From positions 12,028,001 to 12,092,000 of the forward strand of contig JAVHKY010000052.1 of assembly GCA_035079385.1 (NCBI GenBank): a stretch of 64,000 nucleotides of DNA, given 5' to 3'. Numbering within the stretch: position 1 is the first letter of the stretch; the number at the start of each line of letters is the position of its first letter. This stretch comes from Aspidiotus rigidus (Eukaryota; Arthropoda; Insecta; Hemiptera; Diaspididae). This document shows, piece after piece, positions 52,441-64,000 of the stretch. The notes beneath the pieces are model-generated. The model did not search any database. It was not told where the DNA came from and saw only the letters and a program-made list of their open reading frames with translations. A program made the translations under genes and the position numbers.

Positions 52441-53050
52441 ACTGCGGTATACTCTGTTCACATTAAGGAAGGATAGAAATATGACCTCGAGAACGGAACG
52501 CTCCGGGTAATTTTAATCTACCGTTCCGTTCTCAAGGTCATGTTTCTATCTTTCCTTAATGTGAACCACAGTATAAGATGAAGAGGTAATGACACAACGC
52601 TAAAATCGTGTCCGCAGTTTTGAAGTTGTACGTACAAACTTCCGCTAGGTTTGCAGCAAACACTCGGGCTGTTTCCCTGTTCCTTCTACACCCCACCTGC
52701 GCCGAGCCGTTACCGTTGGTACCCTAGTATTGATGAAATTTCCAAGGATTATAAAAAATCCAAGAATTTATACTTAGAAGGGTGATTCTTTCAAAATTTT
52801 ATAGAGTAGATTAAATGGTATTTTTATGCCAAATATGAAATGCATCGGCTGATTCCTGATCGCTGCAATAAATTTTTGAAAGTAGCGGCGTTCCCATAAG
52901 ACTCTGTACATTACCCATCACTTTCATCACGAGCGCTGCGCTCGGAATGTTCAGAACTACTACAAAATCACGGACAGCGTTTACCACAGTCAGAATACAT
53001 TTGTGTCACTACCTCTTCATCTTATACCGTGATGTGAACAGAGTATAAGG
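52441..53050. mobile_element. nested foldback/MITE cluster
   Basis: A hairpin at about 52446-52570 pairs TTCACATTAAGGAAGGATAG with CTATCTTTCCTTAATGTGAA, next to complementary GACCT...AGAACGG arms. A second inverted pair, AGTATAAGATGAAGAGGTAA (about 52570) and CTACCTCTTCATCTTATACC (about 53007), bounds the rest. Outer TACTCTGTTCACAT and ATGTGAACAGAGTA form a third pair. At least two insertions appear to be nested. Confidence 0.65.
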
Positions 53051-53509
53051 TAAGAGTGATCTAAATGCACTAATGATGAACGACTAATATCGATATTCAT
53101 CTGATCCGTTGGTGACTGTAAAGAACTATTACAACTCAATGGACTGAGTTTTTTGTGATAACAAAATATCGATAAATACCTTTGATATTTCCAAGCGCAA
53201 TTTTTCTCCCATAAGAAATACACGGGGAGCAAAGATCAGTATGAAATTAAACAAAAATTAAAAAAGATTGAGGGCAAATAAGTTTAGGTACTTTTATAAT
53301 GTGTGATGTAATCAGTTTCCAAAATTGAACTTTTAACCCCTCAATTCTTTCTCAATTTTAATTAATACCATATGATCGGTTTGCTTCCCATGTTTTCTTA
53401 TAGGGAACAAATTTGCGATTGGAAATATTTCGGGTACTTTTGCTACTGTAATCACACTGTAATCGATATTTTATTATCACAAAAAACTCAGTCTATTCAT
53501 GTTCATCAT

Positions 53510-54052
53510 TTTCAAATAACGGCATATAATGATTACCATTTATATAGAGCAATTTCACTATCGCTTCATCACCTCATTTTCACGAAAAACTCATTTTATA
53601 ATTCCACATGAAGTTTCTTGGTAACCCCACACCTCTATAATATTATGACTTATCCACAAAAGACATATTTCAGTATGATCAGCATATTCCTGCGGATCAG
53701 TTAATCGCCTTATTCTCTAATTTAATTCCTCTATATTGAGACCAAAATAGTGCGACAACTGCTCTTGATTATTATGCATATATTCACAGCACTGCTGGCG
53801 CAAATGTTGTGAATATGACAAGTTACCAAATAAACAGAACGAAAACGAATGAAATAAACAACTCCCATCTCCTGGTACATCAATACTTTCAAAATATTGC
53901 TTCTCTTTGGAACAATACAATAATTCTCTACAAAGATCTTCCATTATAATATCAATGAACACTGAAACGCCAGCCGCGGATAGAAGTGTCCAAGTAAACC
54001 AAAAGATACAATGCTTGAAATTCCTCAGATGAAATTCTCGGAGTATAAACAA
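53510..54052 (-). pseudogene. OTU-type cysteine protease remnant
   Basis: The frame at 54052-53717 contains IDVPGDGSCLFHSFSFCLFG, the OTU box with Asp, Cys and the following hydrophobics, then LRQQCCEYMHNN. Degraded continuation to about 53510 includes ADHTEICLL and LLYINGNHYAV, the latter resembling the late His motif. OTU domains deubiquitinate proteins and are commonly carried by Helitrons, which fits the neighbouring fragment. The start of the open frame is not part of the domain. Confidence 0.72.
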
Positions 54053-54215
54053 CGTTCAATATTTACAATTCCTCGGATAAACTTCTCCAAGTATAACAAA
54101 CGTTCAATGTTTGAAATTCCTGGGATAATCTTCTCCGAGTATAACGAACGTTCAATATTTGCGATTCCTCGGATAAACTTCTCCGAGTATGATAAGAGTT
54201 GCAATTCCTGGAATA
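54021..54215. repeat. 51-bp tandem repeat, about 3.7 copies
   Basis: Units such as ATTCCTCGGATAAACTTCTC followed by CGAGTATAACAAACGTTCAA recur at 51-base intervals with a few substitutions. Open on both strands because the period is divisible by three, so the open frames here are a by-product. Confidence 0.85.
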
Positions 54216-55129
54216 AACGAGTATAATGAAAGGCTAGTGCCATAGATTACGATCCAATCTGAAACAATGATTGAAAACAGGACTAATATTATTCAAACGA
54301 GATGGAATACTACATTAAATACTATGGCGTACCCTATTCATAGGCTTTTACAAAGCGTTATAAAATCTAGTCTAGTCTAGTCTAGAGTATTAGGCAGTCA
54401 AATCTACAAGATATGTAGTTCTACTTACTCCATAATAATGAATATCCGGATGAATGAAATACGATTGCGAAGATAAATCTTCTACAGTATTAGAAATCTA
54501 TTTTGAAATTAATTATGAATTTTCTATTGTTATTAAAATACAAACAAAGGTAGTCGAAATCAAAGCCCAGATTTCATTAATAATTTAACATGGCAAAAAA
54601 AATACTGCGGGCAACGAAGAGAAAGAAAAGAATCGATCTACTAAATCGAAGAGGAGGCTGTGATGATTACATAATGTAGGTCGCGTCCGGCGAAGTCCCA
54701 TACAGCGTAGTCCTAAAACGGATGATAAGAAGGTGATAACGCGGTGATAATAGAAGAGGGTTACTGATAGATCTTTTTAATAATATAGAATAGAATAGAA
54801 GAATAGATTTCTAATTTCAAGATTCTATTGATTCTATCTTTTTGGGATTTTACAAAGAGAAATTTGAGTACTGTTAACCAGCTTTGTTGGCTCGTCAGAT
54901 AAGTATTTATTTTATGAGAGAGTTGACTCTTGATTGGAAGGTCAAGTATACTCTGTGAGTTGTTCCCAATTGTTTCAGGGTAGGTAGGAGAGAATTGAAT
55001 TATATTGCACATCACGTCCATAAGAAACTCAAGATCTGGTTTCAATGTAGAAGAACAAGATCTGTTTAGTTACAAACATGTAAAATACACGTGAATGCAA
55101 AACTGGTAAGTTTCTCTTGAGAATTACTC
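54216..55129. other. no gene recognised
   Basis: Contains a short (CTAGT)n run near 54370. The minus-strand frame at 54761-55045 matches nothing I know. Confidence 0.4.
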
Positions 55130-58100
55130 AAAACATCCTTCTTCAACATGGAGAGATCTCATTTGGTTATTGTGATGCTGCCAATATGAACTCAACAGTT
55201 TTGATAAATTTATCACCTTCTGTTTGAATGATAAAGCTTCTTTTTCTGGATGTTTTAGGTTTCAATCTTGTTAGTTCAAGAGACTGACTTCCATGACACC
55301 ACTGGAACGGTTTCATTAATCTCAAGTAACATGACGCAAGTTACTTGAAGGATTTGTTTTCGTTTTGCTTCGCCGATTATATATAATTTTATTGTGGTAC
55401 AATTGTCTGTCCTTATACACAACGGAGAACTCGCTGTACAGCTTTCCAATTACTGTACCTATGTGATGGTGCACTTTCTCCTCCCTAAACTATTAACTGC
55501 GGAGAAAATATCTGAATGTGTTGAATTGTTTAAATATAAGAGTACACCTATCACGTTTCGATGTGGATAAATTGCAATTAATGCGTTTAAAAGATTTAGA
55601 TTAACTTAAGTTTTCCTGCGTAAAATGTTTATGCTGTGCTCGTTTGAGAGCATTAGGCTGGGTCCACAGCCTTAAGATTTTAATTAATTTCAAATTTGGC
55701 TGTCGCGAAACCGAATTTTGAAAGAACATCTTTGGTCTTAGAAATTTGAGATTTTGTTTAACTTGTTTTGTTTTACTTATTTCTTTGATTTTGAAAGATT
55801 CTCTTCCCTTTATAGCTGCTGTTCCGCGGAACTAAATTACTACAAATTGAGTTATTAGAATTAGAAGAAGTTCCTCCCAAATTAGTAGAAACTCTCATTT
55901 TGTTTGTTTTAACCTCTGCTATAATTACTATCATCGGTATTGACTTGCCATTGCCATTAAGTTTTACGACTTTTGTTGTTACTGCGCTTTCAAATATCAA
56001 TTTATTCAATTGATTGGTAGTCACATGAGATTATTTCTCGAGGTAGGCTAGTTATGCAAGTATTTATGTAACGTTGTGTCTACTTGAGTTTTATTGTAAA
56101 TAGATTATGCCTCAACGTATTGCAAGAGATCGTCATTTGTAGTATTTGCGTAGCTCAATGTTCACTTTGAGTAAGTTCAAGACTTTTCAAGAGAGGAGTT
56201 ATTTTTAGAAACCATCATTTAGGTGAGATTTTCGACCCATAAATTGCTTTCTTAATTCAATTTGAACATATATGAGCTTATGGATAATTTTCTGGTTTAC
56301 TTAGGCAATCTAATAATTCAGGTGGCATTTTCATATGAAAATTGAAGTTAAACGTTCCATGAAGAAAAGCTATTTTGACATCCAACTGATGTAATTCTAA
56401 ATCTCTTTGGTTAGAAAATTGAATTACCAATCGTATGTCTAACCCCTTCCCTACCGCCGTCACAAATTTGTGACGCTTGAAAAACTATCCACAGCCCGCC
56501 GTCACATATGTGTGACAGTAAATACATTGTTTTAAATGCATGTATCTCAAGTGCGGGCTGTCGCAATGATTTCTAACTTGGTTTGCGGGCGGTGAGAAAT
56601 TTTGCGCTTCGGGCTGTGAGTAAAATTTCGAAAAAGCGGTGCGGTAGCGAAAGGGCTAAGATGCATGAAACGATATTTTTAATGTTTAATTTTTAAATAA
56701 GGATTTAAATTTGTCTTTCATTGCTTGACGCCATAGGTTCTTTTCTGCACAATTATTTGCTTGTTTAAACGTTTTATATTCGTGTAGGTTAAATTAATCG
56801 TCAGTAATTAGAACAAAGTATGAGTCATCGTGGATTTCTTGACTTGAGACAATGTTATAATTATTGTCGTTTTATTTTGCAGAAAGCAATGCCTGGTCAG
56901 GGGTGAATTGTATTTGGGTATGAATACACGTTATTCCAGTTCCAAATCGTCTTCCTGTTGATGAATCAATTCGTGATATGTATAAATATGTTCATTGTCA
57001 AGTGGTAGGTAGATTCATTACTTTGTCGGTGTCCGATTGCATGTTGTCGGGTGAAATACAACAATCACAGATTTGATTTTAGTTTTTGGGAGATTCTCCT
57101 CCCGTTTCAGTTATTTTCTAGCTGAAACTAGGTATGAAATTTTTGAAGCTGAGGAGTCTTAAAAATTCTTATCTCCTCCCGACCTGCGTATTTGGTTCAG
57201 CTTTGGTGTTCATTGAAGCATGAGTGATCTGGGTACTCTACATACCAGCTCAAAGACCACAAACGACTTTACTGCAACACATACTCTTGCTTTTATGAGA
57301 TTATTTTAGAGGTTATACAGTTCATAAATTAAATTAGTTTTCCTAATCATCAGGATATAATTGAAACAGTTTGGCTCAAAACATGGTTGGCACTATCATG
57401 ATAAAATCTTTCGATTTGTCGACGGTTGCATGTTTTGTATTTTCTATTTCGAAGTCTTTGCACATTAATTTTTATATCCGGTACTCTTGATTCCAATAAA
57501 CAGACCAAATTCACCTCAACGATCGAATTCTTGTGATTTTTGTAGATTTTGTACGGAATTTTGTAAGTCTATTTAGTCTTTCTTGTGTCTTTAGTTCATT
57601 ATTGTTTGAGAGATTTTCAGTTCTAGACTTTTTACTTCCGTTTTCAGTTAAGACTCCTCCCGGATTTTACGTCAGTTGTTGCGAATTGGAAGTTTCTCCT
57701 CCCGAATTCAGTGCCTGCTGCGAAACAACATTAATATTTTTGTTTGATAGATTTACATTATTTAGTATTTTAGTATATGTATTTTTTAACAATTTTCGAG
57801 GTTGACTTATTTATTGGAAGCATCCTGGCGATCCAGAATTTTCCATTTTGTTTAGCGACGATATGAAGTGTCTGACCAGAACTTCGTTCTAAGAGATGTT
57901 TTTCATCTCCTAAGGTGACAAAAATTACTTTATCACATAATTTCCTTTCGGAAAGTAGGTTTACAGGGCACGATTTCGCGTACCGTACTTCTGTTAGTTT
58001 GATGTAATCCTTAGTGTAAGGATTAATCATCTGAGCATCACCAATAAATTTTACCTCAAGTGCACTGTTGTTAGCACACCTCATATAAATTGGGTTGTCC

Positions 58101-58530
58101 AATTTAGGAATATTAGTAAGAGTCTTAATATAATTTGTTACGTGGTGGGTGGCACCACCATCGATAAACCATTCAATTTCATTTTCAATAGTTAGCCTAT
58201 GATAAGACTTATTTATAGATTCATACGTAATGAGATCGTTATGGCCTTTCTCAATGGCCATAGCCATAGATTTAAGTTCACCGAGTTTTGATTTCAAAAG
58301 ATCTCGAACTGAGCCATCTCTTGCTGAATATCAGTATCATTTAACGTTGGTGATATCTCGCGGTAACACGACGTATTCCTGTCCGCGGCGTTTTTCCGGT
58401 CATGAACTTCAAGGCGAGTAGACTCATCAGACGAACTAATCGATTCGGAGGAGCTGCTTGTTGAGCGACGAGAAACTTTCTTCTTTTTGCTGAGCTTCGA
58501 CTTTTTCTTTTGCGATTTGGATCTTCCCAT
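55130..58530 (-). pseudogene. decayed copia gag-pol remnant
   Basis: On the minus strand in order: a Lys/Ser-rich gag end (58530-58294), protease WFIDGGATHHVTNY with downstream LLSERKLC (58297-57770), RT ELHQLDVKIAFLHGTFN (56463-56278) followed by KAIYGSKISPK near 56240, and a GVLLYLNNSTHSDIFSAVNS piece near 55530 that equals the TRPDI region. Integrase and most of RT cannot be read. It is much more degraded than the other copia copies, so it is probably the oldest. Confidence 0.75.
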
Positions 58531-59879
58531 TTTGACAACTAGCTACAAGGATCCGATGAGACGAACGTTGAACAAATTAAAATAACTTGAATGAATAGCA
58601 GAAACTCGATCTTAATTTTGACTTTTGATAAACGGAAAAGCCAGACAACTGCAATGAAGCAATTTCATGGGAATAAATAAGATGAATCCCTTTGAACGAA
58701 TTAAATCTTATATTCTATTATTAGATTTTAGATAATATTAAATATCAAGGTAAGTCATGTAACGTAACTTAGTCGAGTATTTTAGTATTACGGTTTATAG
58801 TCCTGGTGACTTTATTTTACTGAGTTAGCGTTACGGTTTATAGTCCTGATGACTTTAATTTACTGCGTTTTGTTTATTTTGCGAACCCAAAACCGTGAAG
58901 AAAAAGTTCGGCTCGAGACAACGTCGTCGTTCCAGGAAATTACTACGTGCATCCTGGATATTCTTCTAGCACGAATTACAAGGTATAGAATCGCGACATA
59001 ATTAATACAGTCAAGTCCTCACGTAGTCGTTCCACCTGCACCAGTTCGCGCCTACTAAACTTTTATTTCGACGTTGAGAAACTCAGGCGGAGGTTTCACT
59101 CTTACGACATTTGGACAGTTACAGCGCCGAATACCCTCAGTGTCGTCACACTTCAGATATCAGATATAACCGAAAGATAACTTTAGCGATAGTAAGGGAT
59201 GCTGGACTCCAGATCAGAGCTTTACCGGAGCCTCAATTACTGAGTGTACTCCCTACTGTTTCGGCATACGAATAATGGCTAGCTTCCTACTAGTACAGCC
59301 CGCGAGTAGGGTGATCAATCCGACTCGGTGACCGTAAGTTCAAAGAACTAATTTTATTACCATTACTCTGCGCCCCGTAGAGTTACTAGCCGCCCAGCGA
59401 ACTGCAAACGACTTTCGCATTCCGATACGTACTGATCCTCCTGAGCATCTTATCCAAGTATCGACTAATGCATCGGTAATTATTTTTTGGTTTGATGGTT
59501 ACCTGAAGAATTCTGGCAGTGTCCAGTTGTCCGGAGAGAAAAAAAAATTCTCTTCCGGTTAAGTTAGTGTTTAAACTCCTTACGGAGGTAATTCCTTTCG
59601 GAAGTAACGAATGCAGAAGACGCGTAACGCGCCGCCATTTGCATTCGGTATGTGATTTACGTAATCTCCTATAATAAAAGAACGGAGCTTTGTTTACATC
59701 TTTGTTTGCAATGGTATGCCGTGGTTAGCCGTGGTTAAATGCCGTGGTTCGTTACCGTGGACGGGTGATAAGTCAGCGCTTATTGGTTCATACCATAGAC
59801 GGCTAAGCCACATGATTGGTAGAAGCGAGCACTATGCAAAACCGCCGTTTTGAAAAAACAGTTGCGTGATGAGTTAGCA
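58531..59879. other. no gene recognised
   Basis: No supported coding frame. A short GCCGTGGTT-type reiteration occurs near 59728-59760. Confidence 0.45.
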
Positions 59880-60110
59880 CTTTGCTGTTTGTTTCCGACT
59901 ATTCGTATGCAGTCCTTAATTCGTATTAGTGAATGCGTTTTTTACAGTACAATTTCACCTGTAGACCTGCAAAATATTCGATCAACTCTCTTTAACATTG
60001 ATTGCTGTTTGTTTCCGACTATTTGTATTACTGAATGTGTTTTTTATAGAACAATTTGACGCCTGTCGACCTACAAAATTTCGATCGACACTCTTAACAT
60101 TGATGTGCTA
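59880..60110. repeat. tandem duplication of about 120 bp
   Basis: GCTGTTTGTTTCCGACTATT and GAATGTGTTTTTTA-like sequences recur, with CGATCAACTCTCTTTAACAT corresponding to CGATCGACACTCTTAACATT. The copies are diverged and differ by indels. Confidence 0.7.
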
Positions 60111-61496
60111 CACAAGCAGTTATTGTTCATATTTGCTAAACGAGAAAAGAAAGAACGCATTGGAGCTGGTAAATTGATAATCTCACTCTTTTTAATGGAA
60201 GAAATATCCGCAAGTGTAACGTATATGTAATTACCTTTTTAGTGGCGAACCCGCATCAACCAGTTCGAATAAGAATATACGTACGGTACGTCTTGGAGGA
60301 TGAGAATAAAGTGTCCTCCGAATTCGCTCTTTTGGAATCAAAATGTGAGTAATTTTTATGACTAAGTAGCTTACAGGATATTACCGCATTACAATTGTTT
60401 CAAGTTCAAAGAGGCTTCCATTATCTGCTGCTTTGAGAAGAACGACAAAAAAAGAAGAATGAGGGAAGCGATGAAAATTAAAAAACACCGTCACGCCGTC
60501 AATTTTAAAACGGACGTCGATAATGCACTTTGCAGCATATATTTGCCTGTACTGAGGAGTCATCACTGATTTGGAATATTTTTGTTTTGTTTCCCTATTT
60601 TATAGTGCTTTTCAGTATATTTTATGACCCCGAAAAAGATAGCTGTGCTATGGAAACGTAGGTCGTTTTTGTTTCATTTTGTAGTTTTCTCGATGGCAGT
60701 GCCAGATAATAAATTTCTTTAGTTTTATGCTATTCACCCAAATTAGAGTATCGTTCTTCCATCCAATTTCTTCAAAGCACTTCAAGCCTAAATTTGGTTC
60801 TTCTGTTTTCAAATTCCATTTCAACATTATTAAGCTCGCTGTTGATGCGTATTTTATCTCGTTTATATTAAAATTGCCTAGATATTCCTGTTTTATTCTT
60901 ATCTATCAGCTCAAAACGCCATATCAATATTTATTATCGATATACTTGAAAGTAATCCTCTACTCGACAAAATCCTTTTGATGCGTGGGTATCATCATCA
61001 TTATAAATTCCTCCTTCCTGATTTGATAATTGTACCTAGTATACGTGGTGTGGATAATTTACTTTGTTTAGATTTAAAATCATTCTTGATTTGTTTGTTG
61101 ATTCTACAGAGTACTGTATGCTTCCCGTTCGCCAATACAGTGTGAAGTACAATTACTTATTAGTTATTACCGCATGGTAGATTTTGATTACTTCCTAAAG
61201 AATATCAAACACAATTTTGAATGAAAACAAAATATTTTTGGGGGAAAAGACGTCTATTTATACTCATTTTTGGAAATATAATGAATTCCTCAAATGATCG
61301 CACGTTTTGAAATAATTTTGACGATTATTTTTTCTAGAACTAGAATACTGTCAAGAAGCGTCTGTAGTGGGACTGTAGGAGAGAGAGGGGAAATTGTAAC
61401 ATGTACATCATCATTCATCAGCTGTAAATAAAGCCAGTTCGTACCGTACACTCGTAGACCGACGTAACCATTTTTTTCCTTGAAACATAGCCTACA
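60111..61496. other. non-coding; probably includes the 5' LTR of a Gypsy element
   Basis: The last bases (CCTACA at 61496) directly precede a primer site, so a 5' LTR should end here. Its start cannot be placed because the matching 3' LTR lies outside the window. No other feature seen. Confidence 0.5.
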
Positions 61497-61498
61497 AT

Positions 61499-61515
61499 TG
61501 GCGACCTGTGACAAA
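61499..61515 (+). promoter_or_regulatory. primer binding site of second Gypsy element
   Basis: TGGCGACCTGTGACAAA, two bases after the presumed LTR end. The TGGCGACC form is common in insect Gypsy-group elements. Confidence 0.7.
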
Positions 61516-61603
61516 GTGAATCAAAAACTAGTTTTTCTCTGCCTTTTCAAATCCTTAATGATTTCATTTTTTTTTTTGCATGTGAATTTGTTTTAAATGT
61601 AAT

Positions 61604-62596
61604 TTGACGAATCGAGTTATGACAACTATACCATTCGTGTCTTCGGTTGACACCGCAACTTTTTCAAATAGTGTATTAAATTCGCAAACAACTTTTACGA
61701 GTACTGTGAATAATGGTGCGACGATGACATCTACCATTCCAGCAACAATACCCGCTATGCCATCGAACTCACTTAGTGTCGAAATACCGGCAAAATATCA
61801 ACTCCCGGACTTCGATCCGCAGTGCCCGGAAATATGGTTTTCCGCTAGTGACGTAATTTTTGCTAGTAACGGCGTTTCTCACGAAAAACCGAAATTCGCC
61901 CAACTTCTACAGCACCTCGACTCGAAGAGATTGAAGAATATTAATTCCGTCATCATGGATACTACGGAAACGCAACCTTATACTAAAGCCCGTAAAATTT
62001 TATTGGACCTATACGGAGTTTCGGCAGAACAAAAATTCGAGGAATTGCTAAACATGGTTGGAGATAATAACACATCAAAGACGCCATCTCTTCTTTTAGA
62101 AGATATAAAAAGTTTGGGAACAGGCGTGGTAGACGACGAATCTGTCATTCGTCGAATTTGGTTACAAAAATTGCCTCAAAATGTTCGCCCTCATCTCGTT
62201 CGTGATCAACAAAACCTTACATTACAAGAGTTAGTAAGGCAAGCAGACGTAGTTAATCGAATTCTGAATCCTGCCTCATCTGGACCATCAGTAGCTGCTG
62301 TCGCCGTGCAGGAAAATTTGTCGCTTTCGTCGGGTGAGAATACACTTTTGACGTCTTTAGCCGCGGCAGTTACAGCTTTAACGAATGAAGTCGCGTCAAT
62401 AAAAATGAATTTCGATAGAAGCAGGCCCAGAAATTCCTCACACTTTCGAAATAATCGCTCTCGATCTTCTACTCCTTACCGGCGTAAGTTTCAACCTTTC
62501 GTTAAAAATAGCATTTGTTCGTATCATTTCAAGTTTGGAGACCGAGCACGTTCATGCATGGACGGTTGCAAGCATTACAAAAAATCGGAAAACTAG
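61604..62596 (+). CDS. gag: Gypsy gag, 330 aa
   Basis: ATG near 61619 or an upstream in-frame start. Core: YQLPDFDPQCPEIWFSASDV, KFAQLLQHLDSKRLKNI, ARKILLDLYGVSAEQKFEEL and IWLQKLPQNVRPHLV, the usual gag of insect Gypsy/Mdg-like elements. The end is Arg/Ser-rich (FRNNRSRSSTPYRRKF) and lacks a proper zinc knuckle. The stop at 62594-62596 comes just before pol in the -1 frame. Unlike most retroelements in the window it is uninterrupted. Confidence 0.85.
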   Translation: MTNRVMTTIPFVSSVDTATFSNSVLNSQTTFTSTVNNGATMTSTIPATIPAMPSNSLSVEIPAKYQLPDFDPQCPEIWFSASDVIFASNGVSHEKPKFAQLLQHLDSKRLKNINSVIMDTTETQPYTKARKILLDLYGVSAEQKFEELLNMVGDNNTSKTPSLLLEDIKSLGTGVVDDESVIRRIWLQKLPQNVRPHLVRDQQNLTLQELVRQADVVNRILNPASSGPSVAAVAVQENLSLSSGENTLLTSLAAAVTALTNEVASIKMNFDRSRPRNSSHFRNNRSRSSTPYRRKFQPFVKNSICSYHFKFGDRARSCMDGCKHYKKSEN

Positions 62597-62610
62597 TGAC
62601 GGGCGCGGTG

Positions 62611-64000
62611 ATGTCCGTTGACCGCGCCCCTCTTCCTCTCCAAATCGCCGCTTCGCTCAGGTTGTTTATTCCTGATGAAAATAGCGGTGTGTTGTTCCTT
62701 ATCGACTCGGGCAGTGATGTCTCAGTATTACCTAGCCATTTCACCGCACAATTGGATGTTCGAGTGACCTACGAATTATTTGCCGCGAATCATTCGAAGA
62801 TAAAAACGTATGGACTAAAGGCGTTATCACTGAAATTCAAAAATTTAATGAAAGACTATTCGTGGAGTTTTGTTGTAGCCGATGTATCTACACCAATAAT
62901 AGGCGCAGACTTATTGAGTCATTTTCACTTGCTTCCGGACCTTACTCGAAGATTGTTAATCGATGGGGATACTCTTATCAGTTCATCCTGCACTACAAAA
63001 AACGTCACCCATCAAAGTGTGCATATTGTCACAAATTTCACCCAATTTCCTACGAGAGTGGTCAGCATGCTTCAGAAAGTTCCGGATTTAACCAAACCTC
63101 CGAAATATCAAGAAAACCCACCGCATGACGTTGTACACCATATCACCACTACCGGTCCACCTGTCAATGAGAAATGCAGAAGATTACAACATCCTCTATC
63201 AAATTGGGTCAAAGAAGAATTCAGAAACTGGACATCCACCGGAGTTTGCAGACCATCCAGTTCACAGTGGGCCAGCCCTATTGTTGTCGTTTCTAAAGAT
63301 ATGAATAATGTACATAAAAGTAATGGAAAAAAGTCATTAGATTTAAATTGTAAAAAACTTCGCATTGTGGGTGATTATACTAAGTTAAATCAGCAAACTA
63401 TTCCTGATCGATATCCTCTTCCAAATTTATTTGATTCAACTAGTGAATTACAGGGGGCTACTGTTTTTAGCACAATTGATTTAGTGCGAGCTTATTTTAA
63501 TATACCTATCGCGGAAGAGGATATCAAAAAAACCGCTGTAATTTCTCCCGCAGGTTTATACGAATTTTTACGGATGATTTTTGGCCTTAAAAATGCACCG
63601 TCCTCATTTGCTCGTTTTATGCATCAAGTCCTAGGAGATTTACCTTTTGTTTTTGCATACATTGATGACCTCCTTATTTTCTCCCGTAATTTATCCGAAC
63701 ACTATGAGCACCTTTCAATTGTTTTTCAGCGACTAGACAAGTACAAGTTGACTATTAACCTAGAAAAATGTAAGTTTTGTGTACCTGAATTAGATTTTCT
63801 AGGACATACAATTTCGAAGGATGGTTTTCGACCTACCGATCAGAGAGTGCAGTACATCAAGAACCTTGTCAAACCAAACACAATTCATGGTTTGCGACGC
63901 ATCCTTGGAACGTTCAATTTTTATCGTCGTTTTGTTAAACAGGCAGCTGAAACGTTAGCACCTCTCAATGACTTACTGAAAGGAAAAATTGGAAAAAAAG
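62611..64000 (+). CDS. pol: Gypsy protease and reverse transcriptase, runs off window
   Basis: Open from upstream of 62611 to the window end without a stop, 463 codons. Protease: VLFLIDSGSDVSVLP and TPIIGADLL. RT: WASPIVVVSK, LRIVGDYTKLNQQT, STIDLVRAYFNIP (catalytic Asp), LKNAPSSFARFM, VFAYIDDLLIFS (YIDD active site), DFLGHTISKDG, and the connection GTFNFYRRFVKQAAETL. It is in the -1 frame relative to gag, with A-rich TACAAAAAATC just before the gag stop as a possible slip site. The motifs are intact, so this copy could be young. Confidence 0.92.
   Translation, partial: MSVDRAPLPLQIAASLRLFIPDENSGVLFLIDSGSDVSVLPSHFTAQLDVRVTYELFAANHSKIKTYGLKALSLKFKNLMKDYSWSFVVADVSTPIIGADLLSHFHLLPDLTRRLLIDGDTLISSSCTTKNVTHQSVHIVTNFTQFPTRVVSMLQKVPDLTKPPKYQENPPHDVVHHITTTGPPVNEKCRRLQHPLSNWVKEEFRNWTSTGVCRPSSSQWASPIVVVSKDMNNVHKSNGKKSLDLNCKKLRIVGDYTKLNQQTIPDRYPLPNLFDSTSELQGATVFSTIDLVRAYFNIPIAEEDIKKTAVISPAGLYEFLRMIFGLKNAPSSFARFMHQVLGDLPFVFAYIDDLLIFSRNLSEHYEHLSIVFQRLDKYKLTINLEKCKFCVPELDFLGHTISKDGFRPTDQRVQYIKNLVKPNTIHGLRRILGTFNFYRRFVKQAAETLAPLNDLLKGKIGKK

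Noticed and set aside
54011..54243. Repetitive frames on both strands (NIERxLYxEKFI and its mirror)
   Set aside because: Created by a 51-bp tandem repeat whose period is divisible by three.
57533..57805. 90-codon plus-strand frame rich in Phe and Leu
   Set aside because: Lies opposite and between parts of a decayed copia on the minus strand and has no recognisable motif.
1..64000. tRNA or rRNA genes
   Set aside because: No cloverleaf with A and B boxes or rRNA-like stretch was noticed; only tRNA-complementary primer sites of retroelements. A tRNAscan run would be decisive.

Overview
The window is eukaryotic, AT-rich, almost gene-free DNA built from layers of transposable elements. Copia and Gypsy LTR retrotransposons, a LINE tail, Helitron/OTU remnants, hAT-, Tigger- and mariner-like MITEs, small GT-AG introns and a copia-type half-tRNA primer site all suit an arthropod, most likely an insect. 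The species cannot be named from this sequence.

Layout. 1-4464: MITEs, one possible terminal exon and little else. 4465-6834 (minus): a spliced tyrosine-recombinase gene (Crypton/DIRS-like) interrupted by a Tigger-like MITE. 7072-12265: a complete but decayed copia element with LTRs and 5-bp target duplications. 12608-17673: a copia RNase H fragment with a MITE inside it, a LINE 3' end and a broken copia pol. 17672-48988: a Gypsy element split between RNase H and integrase by a composite copia element (21034-47525, 5-bp duplication AGAAA). That copia element is itself split by a 13.5-kb DNA element (23905-37453, 6-bp duplication CACATC). 49043-54215: foldback elements, a solo LTR-like piece, and Helitron and OTU remnants. 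55130-58530: a decayed copia. 61499-64000: the 5' part of another Gypsy element that runs off the window.

The most interesting object is the 13.5-kb element at 23905-37453. It has about 300-bp terminal inverted repeats with AG...CT ends, a near-terminal palindrome and a reiterated subterminal motif. It encodes a 1385-codon protein-primed family B DNA polymerase with a cysteine-rich region and an embedded J-domain-like segment (HPDKGG). Next to this lie a clear TATA-binding-protein homologue, a possible DEDD-type exonuclease, a frameshifted conserved protein, two related cysteine-rich proteins, a large acidic protein upstream of the polymerase, and several orphan genes. A tiny multi-exon membrane-protein gene is also predicted. 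The 6-bp duplication, AG termini and polymerase resemble Polinton/Maverick elements, but I could not recognise an integrase, packaging ATPase or major capsid protein. The element may make its own promoter-recognition factor: TATAAA-like boxes precede at least two of its genes.

How the parts relate: insertion order is Gypsy first, then copia, then the polymerase element, so the polymerase element is the youngest of the three. Its two repeat arms are nearly identical by eye. Most retroelement genes carry stops, frameshifts or lost catalytic residues. The polymerase element is mostly open reading frames and looks much less decayed.
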